A DNA stretch of 64,000 nt from Methylocella tundrae (GTDB lineage Bacteria > Pseudomonadota > Alphaproteobacteria > Rhizobiales > Beijerinckiaceae), in contig NZ_CP139089.1 of assembly GCF_038024855.1 (NCBI RefSeq), positions 1,798,001-1,862,000 of the forward strand, written 5' to 3'. Positions 17,700-27,412 of this stretch are shown here, in pieces. The notes below the pieces were generated by a model. It was not told the DNA's origin, ran no database searches, and was given only the letters and a program-made list of their open reading frames with translations. The translations under genes and the position numbers were made by a program. Within the stretch, counting starts at the first letter, position 1. The number at the start of each line of letters is the position of its first letter.

Positions 17700-18244
17700 G
17701 CCCGGCTCGGGGATCGCGTCTTTGGCGGCGGCCCGGCGTGAGGCTCATCCGCCGGCGCCGGCCTTCCGTCGATCGCAACATCATCGGCGTCAACGGCGCC
17801 GTCGAGTTCATCGATTAAGGCGTTGAAGTCGCGCGCCTCGCGAAAGTTGCGGTAGACGGAGGCGAAGCGCACATAAGCGACGCTGTCGAGGGCGCGAAGC
17901 CCTTCCATGACCAGTTCGCCGATCTGTTCGCTCTGGATTTCGTTTTCGCCCTGGCTTTCGAGCTGGCGCACGATGCCATTGACCATGCGCTCGACGCGTT
18001 CCGGCTCCACGGGGCGCTTGCGCAGCGCGATTTCAAGCGAGCGCATCAGTTTTTCGCGCTCGAACGGCGCCCGTCGCCCGGATTTTTTAAGGACCGTGAG
18101 TTCGCGTAGCTGGACGCGCTCGAAGGTCGTGAATCTGCCGCCACAGTCAGGACAGACGCGCCTCCGCCGAATGGCGGAGGCGTCATCTGTTGGCCGCGAG
18201 TCTTTCACCTGGGTTTCAAGACTGCCGCAGTAAGGACACCGCAT
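17696..18244 (-). CDS. nrdR: Transcriptional repressor NrdR
   Basis: Zinc-ribbon/ATP-cone regulator that represses ribonucleotide reductase genes. The N-terminus is the canonical [19 protein letters not shown] with the second zinc pair in [17 protein letters not shown]. The ATP-cone follows ([22 protein letters not shown] split over residues 54-75). The C-terminal 30 residues after [10 protein letters not shown] are extra, acidic then proline-rich, longer than the roughly 150-residue norm. Placement between glyA and ribD is the usual rhizobial order. Confidence 0.96.
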   Translation of the reverse strand: MRCPYCGSLETQVKDSRPTDDASAIRRRRVCPDCGGRFTTFERVQLRELTVLKKSGRRAPFEREKLMRSLEIALRKRPVEPERVERMVNGIVRQLESQGENEIQSEQIGELVMEGLRALDSVAYVRFASVYRNFREARDFNALIDELDGAVDADDVAIDGRPAPADEPHAGPPPKTRSPSRA

Positions 18245-18256
18245 CGCGGCGCAACC

Positions 18257-19558
18257 TCAGTAGATCGGGAAACGTCCTGTCAGTTCCAAAACAGCCGCTT
18301 TGACCTTGGCCTCGACGTCTGCGTTCGCGTCGCCATTGGTCGAGAGTCCGTCAAGCGTTTCGGCGATCAATTCGCCGATCTTCTTGAATTCGGCGACGCC
18401 AAACCCGCGCGACGTCGCCGCCGGAGCGCCGAGACGGATGCCCGAGGTGACCATCGGGCTCGCCGTGTCGAAGGGCACGCCGTTCTTGTTGCAGGTGATC
18501 GAGGCGCGTCCGAGAGAAGCCTCCGCCGCCTTGCCGGTCAGGTTCTTCGGCCGCAGATCGACGAGCATCAGATGATTGTCGGTGCCGCCCGAGGCGAGAT
18601 CGAAGCCTGCGTCCTTGAGCGTCGAGGCGAGAGCCCGCGCGTTGTCGACGACCTGGCGCGCATAGACCTTGAAGTCAGGCCGCAAGGCCTCTCCAAACGC
18701 CACGGCTTTGGCGGCGATGACATGCATCAGGGGGCCGCCCTGAAGACCTGGGAACACCGCCGAGTTGATCTTCTTGGCGATGTCGGCGTCATTCGTCAGG
18801 ATCAGGCCGCCGCGCGGGCCGCGCAGCGTCTTATGCGTCGTGGACGTGACGACATGCGCATGCGGGAACGGCGAGGGATGCACGCCGCCTGCGACCAGGC
18901 CGGCGAAATGCGCCATATCGACGAAGAAATAGGCTCCAACCGAATCGGCGATGGCGCGGAAGGCTGCGAAATCCCAGTGCCTCGGATAGCCGGAACCGCC
19001 GGCGATGATGATCTTTGGCTTGTGCTCCTCGGCAAGGCGGGCGACGGCCTCCATGTCGATGCGATGGTCGTCGCGGCGCACGCCATAGGGAACCGGCTTG
19101 AACCATTTGCCGGACAAATTGACCGGCGATCCATGCGTCAGATGCCCGCCGGCGGCGAGATCGAGGCCCATGAAGGCGTCGCCCGGCTGCATGAGCGCGA
19201 GAAACACCGCCTGATTGGCCTGGCTGCCGGAATTCGGCTGCACATTGGCGAATTTGCAGTCGAACAGTCGGGTGACGCGCTCGATCGCGAGGGTTTCGGC
19301 GATGTCGACGAACTGACAGCCGCCATAATAGCGGCGCCCCGGATAGCCTTCCGCGTATTTATTGGTGAGGATCGAACCCTGCGCCTCAAGGACGGCCTTG
19401 GAGACGATATTCTCTGAAGCGATCAGCTCAATTTCGTGCCGCTGACGGCCAAGCTCCAGTTCGATCGCCTGAGCGATTTCCGGATCGGCGTCCTTGAGAT
19501 CCGCCGCGAAGAACGAATTGGAAGCGGGGCCTCCCTTTTCGGCATTGGCCTGGCTCAT
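18257..19558 (-). CDS. glyA: Serine hydroxymethyltransferase
   Basis: PLP enzyme converting serine and tetrahydrofolate to glycine and 5,10-methylene-THF. In a methylotroph it can also serve the serine cycle. 433 residues. Landmarks are the [19 protein letters not shown] start, [13 protein letters not shown], and the PLP-lysine motif [15 protein letters not shown]. First gene of the leftward glyA-nrdR-ribD-ribE run, with 12 bases to nrdR. A GGAG site lies just before the ATG. No serine-cycle genes are adjacent, so this is more likely the housekeeping copy. Confidence 0.97.
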   Translation of the reverse strand: MSQANAEKGGPASNSFFAADLKDADPEIAQAIELELGRQRHEIELIASENIVSKAVLEAQGSILTNKYAEGYPGRRYYGGCQFVDIAETLAIERVTRLFDCKFANVQPNSGSQANQAVFLALMQPGDAFMGLDLAAGGHLTHGSPVNLSGKWFKPVPYGVRRDDHRIDMEAVARLAEEHKPKIIIAGGSGYPRHWDFAAFRAIADSVGAYFFVDMAHFAGLVAGGVHPSPFPHAHVVTSTTHKTLRGPRGGLILTNDADIAKKINSAVFPGLQGGPLMHVIAAKAVAFGEALRPDFKVYARQVVDNARALASTLKDAGFDLASGGTDNHLMLVDLRPKNLTGKAAEASLGRASITCNKNGVPFDTASPMVTSGIRLGAPAATSRGFGVAEFKKIGELIAETLDGLSTNGDANADVEAKVKAAVLELTGRFPIY

Positions 19559-19958
19559 TGGAGAGCTCCTTATTTAGACGGAAAAGCAAAGAAAGCGATG
19601 GGTTGGAGAGCCGGCAGTTTCGCGCGGCGCGAAGTCTCCATGAATTGGCAATAGCATGTCATCTCGCCCGAGTGAAGGCTCGACCAGTCGGTTCAATTCG
19701 GCCAGCGCATCGCTCGCGGCGCCGCAGAAATCGGCATGCGCCGGCTTTGCAATTACGCCTTTCGGACTAAGACGTTGCGGCTAAGTCATTGTGGCAAAAG
19801 CCTGACGGGGCCGCGCCCCGCGAAGGCTCATCGCGCCGGGACGCCGAATGGACGCTGCGCCTGGCCATAAATGCGACAAAACGTCCGAGATGCGCCACAT
19901 CATGGCTGGCGCATTTTTTTACGATCGGATGCCCAAATTATTCTTTGTAAGCCCTAAA
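19559..19958. other. Intergenic region upstream of glyA and downstream of the L,D-transpeptidase gene
   Basis: About 400 bases without a plausible protein gene. It holds the glyA promoter (leftward) and, at its right side, a hairpin with a T-run that points rightward (listed separately). No known riboswitch pattern is obvious. Confidence 0.4.
19890..19920 (+). terminator. Rightward intrinsic terminator-like hairpin without an obvious gene
   Basis: ATGCGCCA (19890-19897) pairs perfectly with TGGCGCAT (19907-19914) around a 9-base loop and runs directly into seven T. The T-run is on the + strand, yet both flanking protein genes are on the - strand, so it cannot end either message. It may end a small RNA beginning in the 19.6-19.85 kb gap. 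Confidence 0.6.
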
Positions 19959-21392
19959 TTATTGTTGGTCGTCATCGCTTAATGGTTCGAGCGTCTTGGT
20001 GCTGACGGCGCTGACCGGACGCTGCGCATCGGGCTGGATGGCTTGCGGAAGCGGAGCCGACGCAGCATTGGTCGCGACAGGTCCAAAGCCATCCCGCTGA
20101 TAAATGTCCTCGCGGAACTGAACGACGCCCTCCGGCGTGCCCCAGCCTGTTATGTAGACCCAATAAACCGGAACGGGTGTTGCGATCTTGGCGTCGATGC
20201 GCTGTCCCGAACGGATCGCTTCATCGATATGTTCGCGATCCCAGCCGGGCGTATCCTTCAACAGCCAGGTCACGTAATCGCGCACGTTCTGAACGCGGAT
20301 GCAGCCTGAAGAGACGAAGCGGACATCATCGCCGAATACGCCTTTCTCCGGCGTGTCATGCATGTAAACGCCATATGGGTTGTTAATGTTGATGCGGACG
20401 ACGCCGAGGGAATTGATGTCGCCGCCGGGATCCTGCCGGTAACGATAATTCGTCGCATCGAGGGTGTTCCAGTCGATCTCGCTCGGCTGAACTTCCTGAT
20501 TATCCTTATTGAAGATCCGAATCTTGTGTTCGGTCAGATAATCGGGGTTCTTCTGCATGCGCGGGATGAGATCCTTGCGGATGATCGAGGCGGGCACGGT
20601 CCAATAGGGATTGAAATTGATGTCGATCGCCTTGGTCATCATGACCGGAGACTGGCGGTCGATCTTGCCGACGCCGGCGGCGTGATGCGTCGCGACGACG
20701 CCATTCTCCACCGTTTCGACAGCCATAGCGGGAATATTCGCCATGACGAAGCGCTCGCCGAGATTGCCGGAATAGGAGCGCAGACGAACCAGATTGATCT
20801 CCAGCTGATGCAGCCGGAAGTCCGCCGGGATATTGAGCGCGTCGAACGTTTCCTTCGAAACAATGCCGGTCTGGAGCAGACCGTGCCGAGCCTGGAAATG
20901 TTTGACGCCGGCCTCGACGAAAGAATCAAAAATCGGCGCGGCGCCGACGGAGACGTCAAGATCGCCCGACGCCGCGAGGCGTTTGCGCAGAGCTATGACA
21001 GTGGGGCCGCTGACGCCGAGCCTCAGCACACGCGTCGCGTTGACCGGCTCCCATCCACCCTTGGCGACGATTTGCTGATAAACTTCAATCGCCTGTTCGG
21101 TCGCGGCCAAGGTTTGCGGCGAAAGCACGGGCGTGTTGGAGCGCGTGATCGCCAATCGGGGATCGGCGTCGTAGCGCTGCGCCCATTCGGCCTGATCGCC
21201 GAAAGCCGGGCCGGCGAAGGCGCTGGGGGAAGGACATAGCCAAAAGCCGGCCAGCAAGGCGGCGACGGCCGGTCCCCGCCGCAAGATGGGACGCGAGGCG
21301 TCAAGCAAATTTGTTATCAATTTGAACTCCAACCTTCGGATCCGCAATCTCGTTTCTCCCGCTTTCGCCGCCGCCGTGGCGAAGCGCCGCAA
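19959..21392 (-). CDS. L,D-transpeptidase (YkuD domain, YcbB-like architecture)
   Basis: Periplasmic enzyme that makes 3-3 cross-links in peptidoglycan or attaches proteins to it. Length 477 residues. There is an N-terminal signal/anchor (PAVAALLAGFWLCPSPSAFA), a peptidoglycan-binding-like region (LRLGVSGPTVIALRKRLAASG split over 124-144; GVKHFQARHGLLQTG), then the YkuD domain. Catalytic residues are His345 in GVYMHDTPEKGVFG and Cys364 in FVSSGCIRVQN. Downstream, on the same strand, of the LdtR-type regulator gene, its likely controller. Start could be nearer the signal peptide (Met is absent there), so the N-terminus is uncertain. Confidence 0.92.
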   Translation of the reverse strand: MRRFATAAAKAGETRLRIRRLEFKLITNLLDASRPILRRGPAVAALLAGFWLCPSPSAFAGPAFGDQAEWAQRYDADPRLAITRSNTPVLSPQTLAATEQAIEVYQQIVAKGGWEPVNATRVLRLGVSGPTVIALRKRLAASGDLDVSVGAAPIFDSFVEAGVKHFQARHGLLQTGIVSKETFDALNIPADFRLHQLEINLVRLRSYSGNLGERFVMANIPAMAVETVENGVVATHHAAGVGKIDRQSPVMMTKAIDINFNPYWTVPASIIRKDLIPRMQKNPDYLTEHKIRIFNKDNQEVQPSEIDWNTLDATNYRYRQDPGGDINSLGVVRININNPYGVYMHDTPEKGVFGDDVRFVSSGCIRVQNVRDYVTWLLKDTPGWDREHIDEAIRSGQRIDAKIATPVPVYWVYITGWGTPEGVVQFREDIYQRDGFGPVATNAASAPLPQAIQPDAQRPVSAVSTKTLEPLSDDDQQ

Positions 21393-21978
21393 TATGGCGC
21401 CATAGCCGAAACGCCGCCCTTTCCCGAAAAGGATCGGCCAAAGCTGAATAAACGCTGCTCATCATGCTTCAGAGGCGGATGCAAAACAAAGGGACGTGAA
21501 AGTCCGCCTCTCGGATTTGATGCATTTCCTTAGCATCTCGATGGTTAATAAGACACAAATAGGGCGGCAATTGTAAGGCAGAGGCAAGCTTGCGCGCGCG
21601 CCGGACGACCGGGCCCGAACGCTTCCGCAAGCGTTGCAAGAACAAAGGGAAAAGGAATTGCCGGGATTTGCCGGCGAGCGTGCGGAGCACGGTGAATTTC
21701 TTCGCGCCGCCCTGCCCCAATCTGAAGCGTTGCTGCAATCGGACGCAAAGCGCTCGCCCGATGCGCAAGCGCCGCTCTCCGCGAGGCGGCGCCGGTCCGG
21801 CGCAAGCCCGAAGCGCCGCGAGCCCGGCGCATTGCCCCGCGATGCAGAGGCATTTCCACCACTGCCCTCGATCATCCTCGATCATGATGCCGAAAAGCTG
21901 CAGACTTTTTGGACCCACATCATGCGTTATAACAAAGGCTTAAGACCGGAATACGATTCCGTTCAAACGCATTCTGCT
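21393..21978. other. Intergenic region between ldtR and the L,D-transpeptidase gene
   Basis: Nearly 590 bases. Open frames here have no family resemblance and unusual Ser/Arg/Cys-rich translations, so I do not call genes. The right 100 bases are a dispersed repeat. The rest must carry the promoter of the L,D-transpeptidase gene. Confidence 0.4.
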
Positions 21979-21982
21979 CTAA
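21881..21982 (-). repeat. Dispersed ~100-bp palindromic (MITE/REP-like) element, copy A
   Basis: Read leftward, it is about 85% identical by eye to the 39.36-39.46 kb copy, including GCATGATGTGGG, AAAAAGTCTGCA and CTTTTCGGCATCATG. Its terminal TTTAGAGC supplies the TAG stop of ldtR. The other end is degenerate (GATCATGATG instead of GAGCATGATG). Confidence 0.75.
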
Positions 21983-22491
21983 AGCCGGTATCTGATCTGA
22001 TCCGTCCAGAACCGTTCGAGCCGCACCAGCGATTGATTGAGGCGTTTGAATTCCTCCGAGCTGATGCCGCCGATCTGCTCCACCGTGGTGACATGCTTAT
22101 CGTAAAGTCCGCCGACGACGTCATGAACGTCGCGGCCCTTCTCGGTCAGGCTAATGCGCACCGCGCGACGGTCGATGCGTGAGCGGGCATGATGAAGGTA
22201 GCCCGTCTCGACGAGCTTTTTGACATTGTAGGATACGTTCGAGCCGAGGTAATAACCACGCGTGCGTAATTCACCCGCCGTCAGCTCCTTGTCGCCGATA
22301 TTGTACAAAAGAAGCGCTTGCACCGAGTTCACATCGCTGCGTCCGCGGCGGTCGAATTCATCCTTGATCACATCGAGAAGGCGCCGATGCAGGCGCTCGA
22401 CGAGCGTCAGCGATTCGAGATAGAACGGCCGAACTTCCGCTGATTGTTCGGTGCGCGTCTGCATCGCTTCGCTCTTTAGAGCATTACCCAT
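21979..22491 (-). CDS. ldtR: MarR-family winged-helix regulator, LdtR type
   Basis: Protein of 170 residues with a central winged helix: ELTAGELRTRGYYLGSNVSYNVKKLVETGYLHHARSRIDRRAVRISLTEKG split over residues 69-119, including the wing SRIDRRAVRI. The N-terminal RPFYLESLTLVERLHRRLLDVI and this helix pattern match LdtR, the MarR-type regulator known from Liberibacter and rhizobia to control an adjacent L,D-transpeptidase and osmotic tolerance. An L,D-transpeptidase gene lies downstream on the same strand, supporting the call. The TAG stop is part of a dispersed repeat. An unusually AT-rich region lies upstream. Confidence 0.85.
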   Translation of the reverse strand: MGNALKSEAMQTRTEQSAEVRPFYLESLTLVERLHRRLLDVIKDEFDRRGRSDVNSVQALLLYNIGDKELTAGELRTRGYYLGSNVSYNVKKLVETGYLHHARSRIDRRAVRISLTEKGRDVHDVVGGLYDKHVTTVEQIGGISSEEFKRLNQSLVRLERFWTDQIRYRL

Positions 22492-23062
22492 GACATGTCC
22501 TCGCCTCTAAGCTACTGCAGCGCCGATGCGATCGGCGCACCATGCCGCCAAGTATACCGCCTTACCCGTGAAGATCTGCTTAAATAACAAAATAACTCAG
22601 AAGTTTACAATATCCCGAAAAATGCCTTTTATTTAAAATATGCCTACAAATGGAATTAAACGCTCCCTGATGTCGCTTTATTAATTATACATAATATTTA
22701 TTTATTCGGATTTATATACAATATATTAAGCAAAATAATTATTATTAACCACACAGTCTACCCCAACATTTAGCAACAAGATCTGAACAAGCTCTGAAAA
22801 ACGACAGGAAAAACAACAGGAACAGAATCGATTAACTTTAGCCTTTTTAAGCTTGTCGCTGCTTCGCCTTGCGCGGAACTGGAGCCTTCGCAGAGCTGAT
22901 CATTTCAACGCGCCCGCCCGCGCGATGCCTGACCGGCCGGTTCCCCACGAAAAAGCGCTCGCCATCGGCAATTGGCGCATGCTCATTGTTGTGCCGCACA
23001 GGCGTAAGATTCTCGCTCACCAAAGTCGCCGGCTTGAACGCCGCCCGAGGTGATCGACGCAT
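22492..23062. other. AT-rich island upstream of ldtR
   Basis: From about 22560 to 22860 the base composition falls to roughly 30% GC by eye, with runs such as TTATTAATTATACATAATAT, against about 63% around it. No gene is carried in the AT-rich core. It may be a binding platform for nucleoid proteins or MucR/Ros-type regulators, or a remnant of foreign DNA. It contains the ldtR promoter. Confidence 0.6.
22847..23062 (-). CDS. Possible small basic protein (uncertain)
   Basis: A 71-residue frame, MRRSPRAAFKPATLVSENLT to SSAKAPVPRKAKQRQA, with GC-rich third positions in its distal half, ending at the edge of the AT-rich island. It is basic and lacks signal or membrane segments. No ribosome-binding site is evident and I recognise no family, so it may be spurious. 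Confidence 0.25.
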   Translation of the reverse strand: MRRSPRAAFKPATLVSENLTPVRHNNEHAPIADGERFFVGNRPVRHRAGGRVEMISSAKAPVPRKAKQRQA

Positions 23063-23356
23063 ATGCTGTCGAGCCGGGCTGGTTCCGAAAGCAGTCACGA
23101 CGCTTCCGAAGGAGACCGGGCGCAGATCGCGGCCCGCCGCGTCGCAACAGCCGGGGCCCTCCAGGGGCCACAGCGGGCTCTCCGAAACATTGCGCAAGCA
23201 CGATTTGGATTTGAACAGCCGCTTTGCCTGCGGCAGCCGCCCGCAACATCGGTCGGGGTCCGCTCATAAGCGTCAGCGCCTTCAATGCGCTTAAACGAAA
23301 CCGGCGGCCACGGAGCGCCCGAGCGCCGATTTCGTCTTCCCGATGCGGGCGTGGGA

Positions 23357-24112
23357 TCACACCTTCAGATAATCATAGACCACTTCGCCAAGCCCGAGCG
23401 TCAAATCGGTAACAAAGTGCGTCGCCGAAACGACGCCGCGCACCGGCAGCCGCGCGACATCGCACATCGCATGTTCAAACAGTTCTATGGCCGCGGGGCC
23501 AGACCAGGCGCCTTTCACCGTGACGTCCTCACAGTAATAGCGCACGAGCTCGCAGATGCGCGGCGTGCAATCGACATGTGGAATGATCTTGATCATGAAA
23601 TTCGGCTTGGCGAGGCTTTTCAACAGCGGCGCCGTGTCGATCTCGCGATGCTTATAGCCCATGGTGGCGGAAACGCAGAGCACCGATCCGTAATGCAGGG
23701 TAGCGACCAGCGTCTCGCTCTCATGAGAGATTTTGGGGCTCGCCAATTTCTTGGGGAAGCCCCAGATCTCGCGGCCGCCCGCGATCGGCGAATTATCGTC
23801 GAGATACATGGCGTGGACATAGCCGCCTTCCTGAACCACGCCGTCCGCGCCGGTGAACCGCACGGGGATGACCTGCCCCGTCTCGGTATAATCGCCAAAA
23901 CCCGTCGAATCCGGCATGCGAATGAACTCATAATTGACGGTGTCGCCAATGACCTCGAGCGGTTCGGGAACAACTTCACGCAACGCGTCTGGATCGGTCC
24001 GGTAGCTGATGACGATAAATTCGCGATTGTAGAATTTATACGGCCCGCGCGGATAGGCGGGGTCGTTCAACGGCATCGCGAAAGCTTTTTGACGAACGTC
24101 GGCAAGTTTCAT
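23357..24112 (-). CDS. adc: Acetoacetate decarboxylase family protein
   Basis: Protein of 251 residues matching acetoacetate decarboxylase, which forms a Schiff base with acetoacetate and releases acetone and CO2. The active-site motif [13 protein letters not shown] places the Schiff-base lysine at Lys121 with its neighbour Lys122, as in the clostridial enzyme (Lys115-Lys116). The conserved start [18 protein letters not shown] and [19 protein letters not shown] also fit. Start taken at MKLADVRQ; the frame stays open upstream. No CoA-transferase gene is adjacent, so acetone formation is not proven. A role in PHB/acetoacetate turnover is possible. Confidence 0.88.
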   Translation of the reverse strand: MKLADVRQKAFAMPLNDPAYPRGPYKFYNREFIVISYRTDPDALREVVPEPLEVIGDTVNYEFIRMPDSTGFGDYTETGQVIPVRFTGADGVVQEGGYVHAMYLDDNSPIAGGREIWGFPKKLASPKISHESETLVATLHYGSVLCVSATMGYKHREIDTAPLLKSLAKPNFMIKIIPHVDCTPRICELVRYYCEDVTVKGAWSGPAAIELFEHAMCDVARLPVRGVVSATHFVTDLTLGLGEVVYDYLKV

Positions 24113-24229
24113 GGGGTCGCTCTTTCTCGAAGCGGCGTTATATAAGTCTCTCTTTGTCAGTTCCACGCGGCAATCGAGCATTGGAGCGTTTGCGTCCAAT
24201 GGTCGAAACGCGCAGCGGGCGCTGAAGAC

Positions 24230-26992
24230 TTAGTGCGCGCCCGCCGCCGTATAGTCCCATGGGATGAACGGTTCGGCAAACCCGCAGGCGGGACTGACGC
24301 CCCCCGTTCCAGCGCACGGAGCGCCCTCTCCCGTCGATTTAAATGTGAAATCGCCGTGCGCCGGATCCTTGAAATTCGGATCGACGTCAAACAGCGAATG
24401 CACGTCTTGCGAAAAGGGAGGCGATCGCCACTCGTCAATCGACATTTTGCCGCCGTAATCTACATAATCGACGATCGTTTTGCCGCGCTCGAAATACATG
24501 TTGTAATCATTTTTATAGAACTGATTTCGGTTGCGCACGTCGAGGTTGTGCTGAAAAGGCGCCGCCGGGCCGCCGGGCTGATCAATAACGATGATGTTCC
24601 GGGTGAAACGCAAAAACGGTTGCGGCCCTTCGATAGGTATCGCCCACGGACTATTTGGGTCTCCGGCGCCATAAAAAGCCTGCGCGGCAAAATCTTTCGG
24701 ATATTTGAAGCCGGCCGGGACGAAGCCGTAATATATATTATTCCAGTAATCGTCGCGCATGTTGCCGGTATGTTGCATCAGCCTGTTCGGATATCCTGGA
24801 TGAACCGGGTCGAGGCTGTTCAGATTATAGAAGAGATTGTTGCTTTCATCGATACCGGAGGCGTCATTGCCGTCGTGATAGTCGAGCACTCCGTCGAAGC
24901 CGTGGGCGCGCCGAGTTGGCGTCTTCCCGTCAAACGTCAGCCACGCGCCCGAACTGACGTCATGAACGTTGTTGCCGATGATCGACATGCGTGGCTTCGC
25001 GCCGTCTCCGTCCTGGGGCCCACGCACATAAAGACAGCCAAAATCATTGACCATTGATCCGCCGGGCACAGGAACGCCTGCCGGGTTCTTTTCATAGCCG
25101 CAGTTGGAAATGTCATTATAGGCGATCGTCGTCCCGAAGCTACCGATGCTATAGAGACTATTTCTGTTGGCGGGCAGCGCATGGTCCCAATCGCTGCCTA
25201 CGGCGATGCCGAACGACGGGCTGTTGCGGATGGTATTGTGGGATATCGTGAACGATTGCGCATGCGTGATGGCGATCCCCGCAACCCCTGTGCTCAGAAG
25301 GCCAAAGTCGTCCATTGTGCTATTTATCACGCTGAGACAGCAATTGCTTGCGTCGAAGGGCGAATCCGGCGTTGTCGGCCCGTCAAAGTTGAAGCCGGTG
25401 TAAGCAGTTCTCGAAGAATATTTGTAATTCGCGACGCGGTCCGCCATATAGCCGCCGGCGATGATCGGAGCGCCGCCGAGATCGGAAAAGGAACTGTTGC
25501 GGATTGTCACATGGTTCGATCCGAAGCTCGTCAGAATGCCGCTCTCGCCGAAATGCGTGAAGGCGTCATGATCGAAAAGGACGTTTTCAGCGCCGACCGT
25601 GACGATCCCCGAACTCAGCGTATTGGCATGGTTGCTCTCGACGCCCATGATGCCGCCGGTATTGCCGGCGAGGTCGAATGCGCCGGAATAAAGCGTTGAC
25701 TGGGTATGTGAAAAGGTGATTCCGGAAAACGCGATGTTGCCGGCGGGAACGCCCGTCGGTCCGCCCGCCGCACGGCTGTTCGAAATGAGCATCAATTGCA
25801 GAAGGCGCGGCGCGATGACCTTGATGTTGGAGCATGTCTCGCCCGGGCGCGGAACGTAAGTCAGGACGCCAGTCTGTCTGTTGAGATACATCTCGCCGGG
25901 GCCAATGTCTTCAAAGCGATTCCACCGCCGCCAGGCATGCCCGGGGTAGAGCTTGGCCGGGATCATGACGTGGCTGTTTAGAGTCACGGTCTGGCCCTTA
26001 TCGTCGATCGACTGCACCGGAATGATGTCCGAGCTCGCGCCGCCGGTCGGAATCTGGATCTTGATGTCGGTTACGTTGGTCCATGAGCTTGACAGCTCCG
26101 GATCGGCGCCGGCGTTAAAGCCAAATCGGTTCAGGGACGGTCTCACGGCCGTGCTCACGCGGTCTGCCGCATTGACCGCTTGCACGTTGTCCTGAAGGGG
26201 CAGCGCTCCGCTCGCCTGCGCCAGCAGCGCCGCTCCCCCGGGCGAAGCGCCGAGTTCGACATCATTGTCCGACATCGACAAGATCCAGTAGGACCGGTTT
26301 GCGCGGAAGCCAAAGCCGGCCTTGTTGAACGCTATGGCGCTGCCGACGCCGCCGGGAAGCGCCGCAGCGCTCGTCAAGCGGATCGTTTTCGAACCTTCCG
26401 TAAAAGTTGCGATCTGAGTCGTCGGAACGGCCGAACCGCCCTCGCGCATGTGAAACCAGTCGCTGCCCCTGCGCGGCCGGATGGGTTCGGACGCACGCAC
26501 GCCATTGACCCAGATTTCTCCGAAGTAGTAATTCGCATTGACTTGCGTAAATGGCCTTGGCCCCGGGATCTCCGCCTGACAGACGTTTGAAAGCCCGAGC
26601 GCCGGAAGATCGGCCGGATGCAAGAGCTCCGTAATGTCGGTTCCTCCGCTCCAGACGACCGTCTCGCCGGGATAGGCCGCGTAGGTGACGACGTGACCTG
26701 CGCCAGCGCCGTCGTCTGGCGTGAAGGTCACCGTCTCCGGCAGGAAATAAGTCCCGCCGCGAAACAGCACCGTCCAGTCGCGGCTCTGTCCCGCTCCCGT
26801 CAGTTTCGTTCTGAGGGCCGCCCGCGCGCGATCGACGGTCGCATAGGGCTTGTCGAAACTACCTTCGCCCGCGACGTCGTCGCCCCCGGGTGAAACAAAC
26901 ACATCAGCGGAGACAGGCGGCTCGGCGGCGCGGGCGCCCGGGGCCAGCGCGAGAGCGAGCATCGCAAGCCCCCAGAAGATGTGCTTGATCAT
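24230..26992 (-). CDS. Secreted right-handed parallel beta-helix protein (GH141-like architecture)
   Basis: Protein of about 920 residues with a signal peptide (WGLAMLALALAPGARA-AEPP). The N-terminal block ADVFVSPGGDDVAGEGSFDK, PYATVDRARAALR and FRGGTYFLPETVTF is the entry motif of beta-helix carbohydrate-active enzymes. FGEIWVNGVRASEPIRPRRG and repeated coils rich in Asn, Ser and Gly (HVTIRNSSFSDLGG, FTISHNTIRNSP) follow. This order resembles GH141-type glycosidases; I cannot fix catalytic residues. Third positions are visibly less GC-rich than in flanking genes, a hint of acquisition. The start MIKHIF is preferred; MESSMIKH 12 bases upstream is possible. No transporter or sugar genes adjoin it. 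Confidence 0.75.
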   Translation of the reverse strand: MIKHIFWGLAMLALALAPGARAAEPPVSADVFVSPGGDDVAGEGSFDKPYATVDRARAALRTKLTGAGQSRDWTVLFRGGTYFLPETVTFTPDDGAGAGHVVTYAAYPGETVVWSGGTDITELLHPADLPALGLSNVCQAEIPGPRPFTQVNANYYFGEIWVNGVRASEPIRPRRGSDWFHMREGGSAVPTTQIATFTEGSKTIRLTSAAALPGGVGSAIAFNKAGFGFRANRSYWILSMSDNDVELGASPGGAALLAQASGALPLQDNVQAVNAADRVSTAVRPSLNRFGFNAGADPELSSSWTNVTDIKIQIPTGGASSDIIPVQSIDDKGQTVTLNSHVMIPAKLYPGHAWRRWNRFEDIGPGEMYLNRQTGVLTYVPRPGETCSNIKVIAPRLLQLMLISNSRAAGGPTGVPAGNIAFSGITFSHTQSTLYSGAFDLAGNTGGIMGVESNHANTLSSGIVTVGAENVLFDHDAFTHFGESGILTSFGSNHVTIRNSSFSDLGGAPIIAGGYMADRVANYKYSSRTAYTGFNFDGPTTPDSPFDASNCCLSVINSTMDDFGLLSTGVAGIAITHAQSFTISHNTIRNSPSFGIAVGSDWDHALPANRNSLYSIGSFGTTIAYNDISNCGYEKNPAGVPVPGGSMVNDFGCLYVRGPQDGDGAKPRMSIIGNNVHDVSSGAWLTFDGKTPTRRAHGFDGVLDYHDGNDASGIDESNNLFYNLNSLDPVHPGYPNRLMQHTGNMRDDYWNNIYYGFVPAGFKYPKDFAAQAFYGAGDPNSPWAIPIEGPQPFLRFTRNIIVIDQPGGPAAPFQHNLDVRNRNQFYKNDYNMYFERGKTIVDYVDYGGKMSIDEWRSPPFSQDVHSLFDVDPNFKDPAHGDFTFKSTGEGAPCAGTGGVSPACGFAEPFIPWDYTAAGAH

Positions 26993-27263
26993 CGACGACT
27001 CCATAACATCGCGCGCATATATTGCGCCAAATGAGGCGCGGCCTGAGCGCGGCCGGAGGGCCTCCCCAGGTAAACAGGCGGGGACGCAGGCCAAGGTTGC
27101 AGTGCAGTAAAATCGATAAGCGGCCTAAAAGGCAAGGCCCGCCCACGGCGGTTTGCCGATGGCGCGGCGTGGCGAAAGCACCTGGAAAAAGCGCAAAAAC
27201 GGTCTGGAAAACGCCGACCCGTTCACGAGATTTTGCTGACGACATGGCTCGCCGGGCGCGGAC

Positions 27264-27348
27264 TGGTGCGGACGACGGGAATCGAACCCGTATGACCAAG
27301 GTCGAGGGATTTTAAGTCCCTTGCGTCTACCAATTTCGCCACGTCCGC
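27264..27348 (-). tRNA. tRNA-Leu (anticodon UAA)
   Basis: An 85-base cloverleaf. The acceptor arm is GCGGACG paired with CGTCCGC, with encoded CCA. The D-loop reads AAATTGGTAGACGC, the anticodon arm AGGGA-CTTAAAA-TCCCT gives UAA, there is a class II variable arm, and the T-arm reads GGGTTCGATTCCC. It lies 64 bases after the gpt stop on the same strand. No integrase or duplicated 3' end is nearby, so it is not occupied as an attachment site here. Confidence 0.97.
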
Positions 27349-27412
27349 CTTCGCCTCGACCGCTTTACGCGCTGCCGGAGGCGCAGACAAGGCGCCAGAT
27401 CGGATCTTGCCT

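Noticed and set aside
21462..21875. Possible leftward gene of 137 residues between ldtR and the L,D-transpeptidase
   Set aside because: Ser/Cys/Arg-rich translation, no ribosome-binding site, no family; more likely non-coding.
27264..27348. tRNA-Leu as integration site of a genomic island
   Set aside because: No integrase and no duplicated tRNA end nearby; the flanks are ordinary genes.
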